Part shown: positions 4,891-5,503 of the stretch, one piece after another | Layout: every line of letters begins with the position of its first letter | How positions within the stretch are numbered: the stretch's first letter is position 1 | NCBI GenBank assembly: GCA_030600625.1 | Contig: JAUVLS010000118.1 | Span: 1-5,503, forward strand | Direction: 5' to 3' | Origin: Bacteroidales bacterium | Lineage (GTDB): Bacteria; Bacteroidota; Bacteroidia; Bacteroidales; UBA12077 | DNA length: 5,503 nucleotides | Translations under genes and position numbers: made by a program | The notes under the pieces: model-generated | What the model saw: only the letters and a program-made list of their open reading frames with translations | What the model was told of the DNA's origin: nothing | Databases searched by the model: none

Positions 4891-4927
4891 CCTGTCTGCC
4901 CTGCCTCGCCGGCAGGCAGGCGACAGG
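4891..4927 (+). repeat. GC-rich palindromic hairpin
   Basis: CCTGTC (4891-4896) pairs with GACAGG (4922-4927), and CCTGCC (4900-4905) with GGCAGG (4911-4916) inside it. It is another member of the CCTGCC/GGCAGG palindrome family of the earlier spacers. From 4936 to about 5050 the DNA is AT-rich, and I see no gene or clear promoter in it. Confidence 0.65.
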
Positions 4928-5072
4928 CAGGCTTTAAACTTTAATTTTAGAACTTTAGCATAACACTAGCAACAAAACAACCACAACATAAACAAACTTT
5001 AAACTTCTATATACTACAGATTAACATAACAATTAGAAAATAACAAAAAATATGGATCAGACCCCAGTATTG

Positions 5073-5115
5073 CCCCTAAGCTCCCGAAGTAAATTCGGGA
5101 CAGGCTCTAAAGGGG
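5073..5115 (+). promoter_or_regulatory. Two-level stem-loop in the leader of the exopolysaccharide gene
   Basis: TCCCGAA (5082-5088) pairs perfectly with TTCGGGA (5094-5100) around a 5-base loop. Outside it AGC (5079-5081) can pair with GCT (5104-5106), and CCCCT (5073-5077) with AGGGG (5111-5115). The structure ends 94 bases before the Wzz/GumC-type start codon, so it would lie in the mRNA leader if transcription begins further left. An attenuator or processivity element is conceivable; a dispersed repeat is equally so. Between 5140 and 5165 a loose CGGGAACT/CGGAACT repetition follows. Confidence 0.4.
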
Positions 5116-5209
5116 AATCCAAAATTTTCAAATAAAAAACCGGGAACTCGGAACTGAGTACTTGTAAAAAAGAAAGCATAAACTTAAATTTAACTGCTAA
5201 ACAAACACA

Positions 5210-5503
5210 ATGGAAACTAATCAACAACATAACATCTACCAGGAAGAAAGCATCGACATTAAAAAGTACCTGTTTATGTTCCTGGCCAACTGGTACTGGT
5301 TTGCTATTGCATTATCAATTGCTCTGGCAGTTGCATACATGGTAAACCGTTACTCCGAACCCACCTATACCATAAGCTCATCTCTTATTATATCCGATAA
5401 GCAAAGCGATGTAGCCAGCGTAGAAGCCATTATAGCAGAACTGGGCCGTAGCCGTGTACGCCGAAAAGCAACCGTGGTAAACGAAATCTCCATTTTAAAA
5501 TCT
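5210..5503 (+). CDS. Wzz/GumC-type exopolysaccharide transport protein, N-terminal part (runs off right edge)
   Basis: Ninety-eight codons run from an ATG to the window edge with no stop. After a short cytoplasmic start, residues 13-18 (ESIDIK) lead into KYLFMFLANWYWF and a hydrophobic segment (about 27-46), the first transmembrane helix typical of Wzz-domain proteins. It is followed by YSEPTYTISSSLIISD, the usual extracytoplasmic beginning of the domain, and NEISILKS at the edge, a conserved motif of this family in Bacteroidota. Such proteins set chain length and support export of capsule or exopolysaccharide. Many in this phylum are fused to a C-terminal tyrosine autokinase, which would lie outside the window. 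The gene uses GCC, CTG, CGC and ACC codons much more than its left-hand neighbours, suggesting that this is resident DNA next to acquired DNA. It probably opens a polysaccharide operon. Confidence 0.88.
   Translation, partial: METNQQHNIYQEESIDIKKYLFMFLANWYWFAIALSIALAVAYMVNRYSEPTYTISSSLIISDKQSDVASVEAIIAELGRSRVRRKATVVNEISILKS

Overview
The window looks like an AT-rich accessory stretch of a Bacteroidota chromosome, probably of the Bacteroidales or a related environmental lineage. The grounds are the gene families (a DUF6922-like gene paired with AbiEii, AAA_14/DUF4143, an AlbA-type ATP-binding protein, a Bacteroidota-style Wzz/GumC protein), the lack of clear Shine-Dalgarno sequences before any gene, and intergenic DNA full of short tandem repeats and GC-rich palindromes. 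No rRNA, tRNA or CRISPR array was seen.

Layout: (1) 1-88, minus strand, the N-terminus of a probable IS630-family transposase running off the left edge; its leader and element end probably lie within about 89-115. A 29-codon open stretch (125-214) may be the 3' end of a gene cut by the insertion. (2) 215-388, non-coding, with nine 8-bp repeats and a small hairpin. (3) 389-1269, a two-gene unit: a DUF6922-like protein and an AbiEii-type nucleotidyltransferase toxin homologue, overlapping by 46 bp. (4) 1257-1544, tandem heptamers and GC-rich hairpins. (5) 1545-2714, a full-length AAA_14/DUF4143 ATPase. (6) 2715-3085, no credible gene, several repeat types. (7) 3086-4231, a decayed AlbA_2/GHKL ATP-binding protein gene that lacks its 5' end and has an in-frame TGA near its 3' end. 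(8) 4232-4428, a second copy of the repeat module seen at 1393-1480. (9) 4429-4794, a DUF559 endonuclease-like protein. (10) 4795-5209, paired inverted hairpins, a GC-rich palindrome and a two-level stem-loop. (11) 5210 to the right edge, the first 98 codons of a Wzz/GumC-type exopolysaccharide protein, visibly richer in C- and G-ending codons than the genes to its left.

All protein genes except the transposase read rightward. The AbiEii unit, AAA_14 ATPase, AlbA-type remnant and DUF559 gene are all frequently transferred families, separated by long repeat-rich spacers. They look like independently acquired cargo between an IS and an exopolysaccharide locus, not one operon. Only the AbiEii pair is physically coupled. 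No clearly new multi-gene system can be demonstrated. The best leads are the DUF6922-AbiEii pairing, the decapitated ATPase gene, and the repeats that fill every intergenic space.
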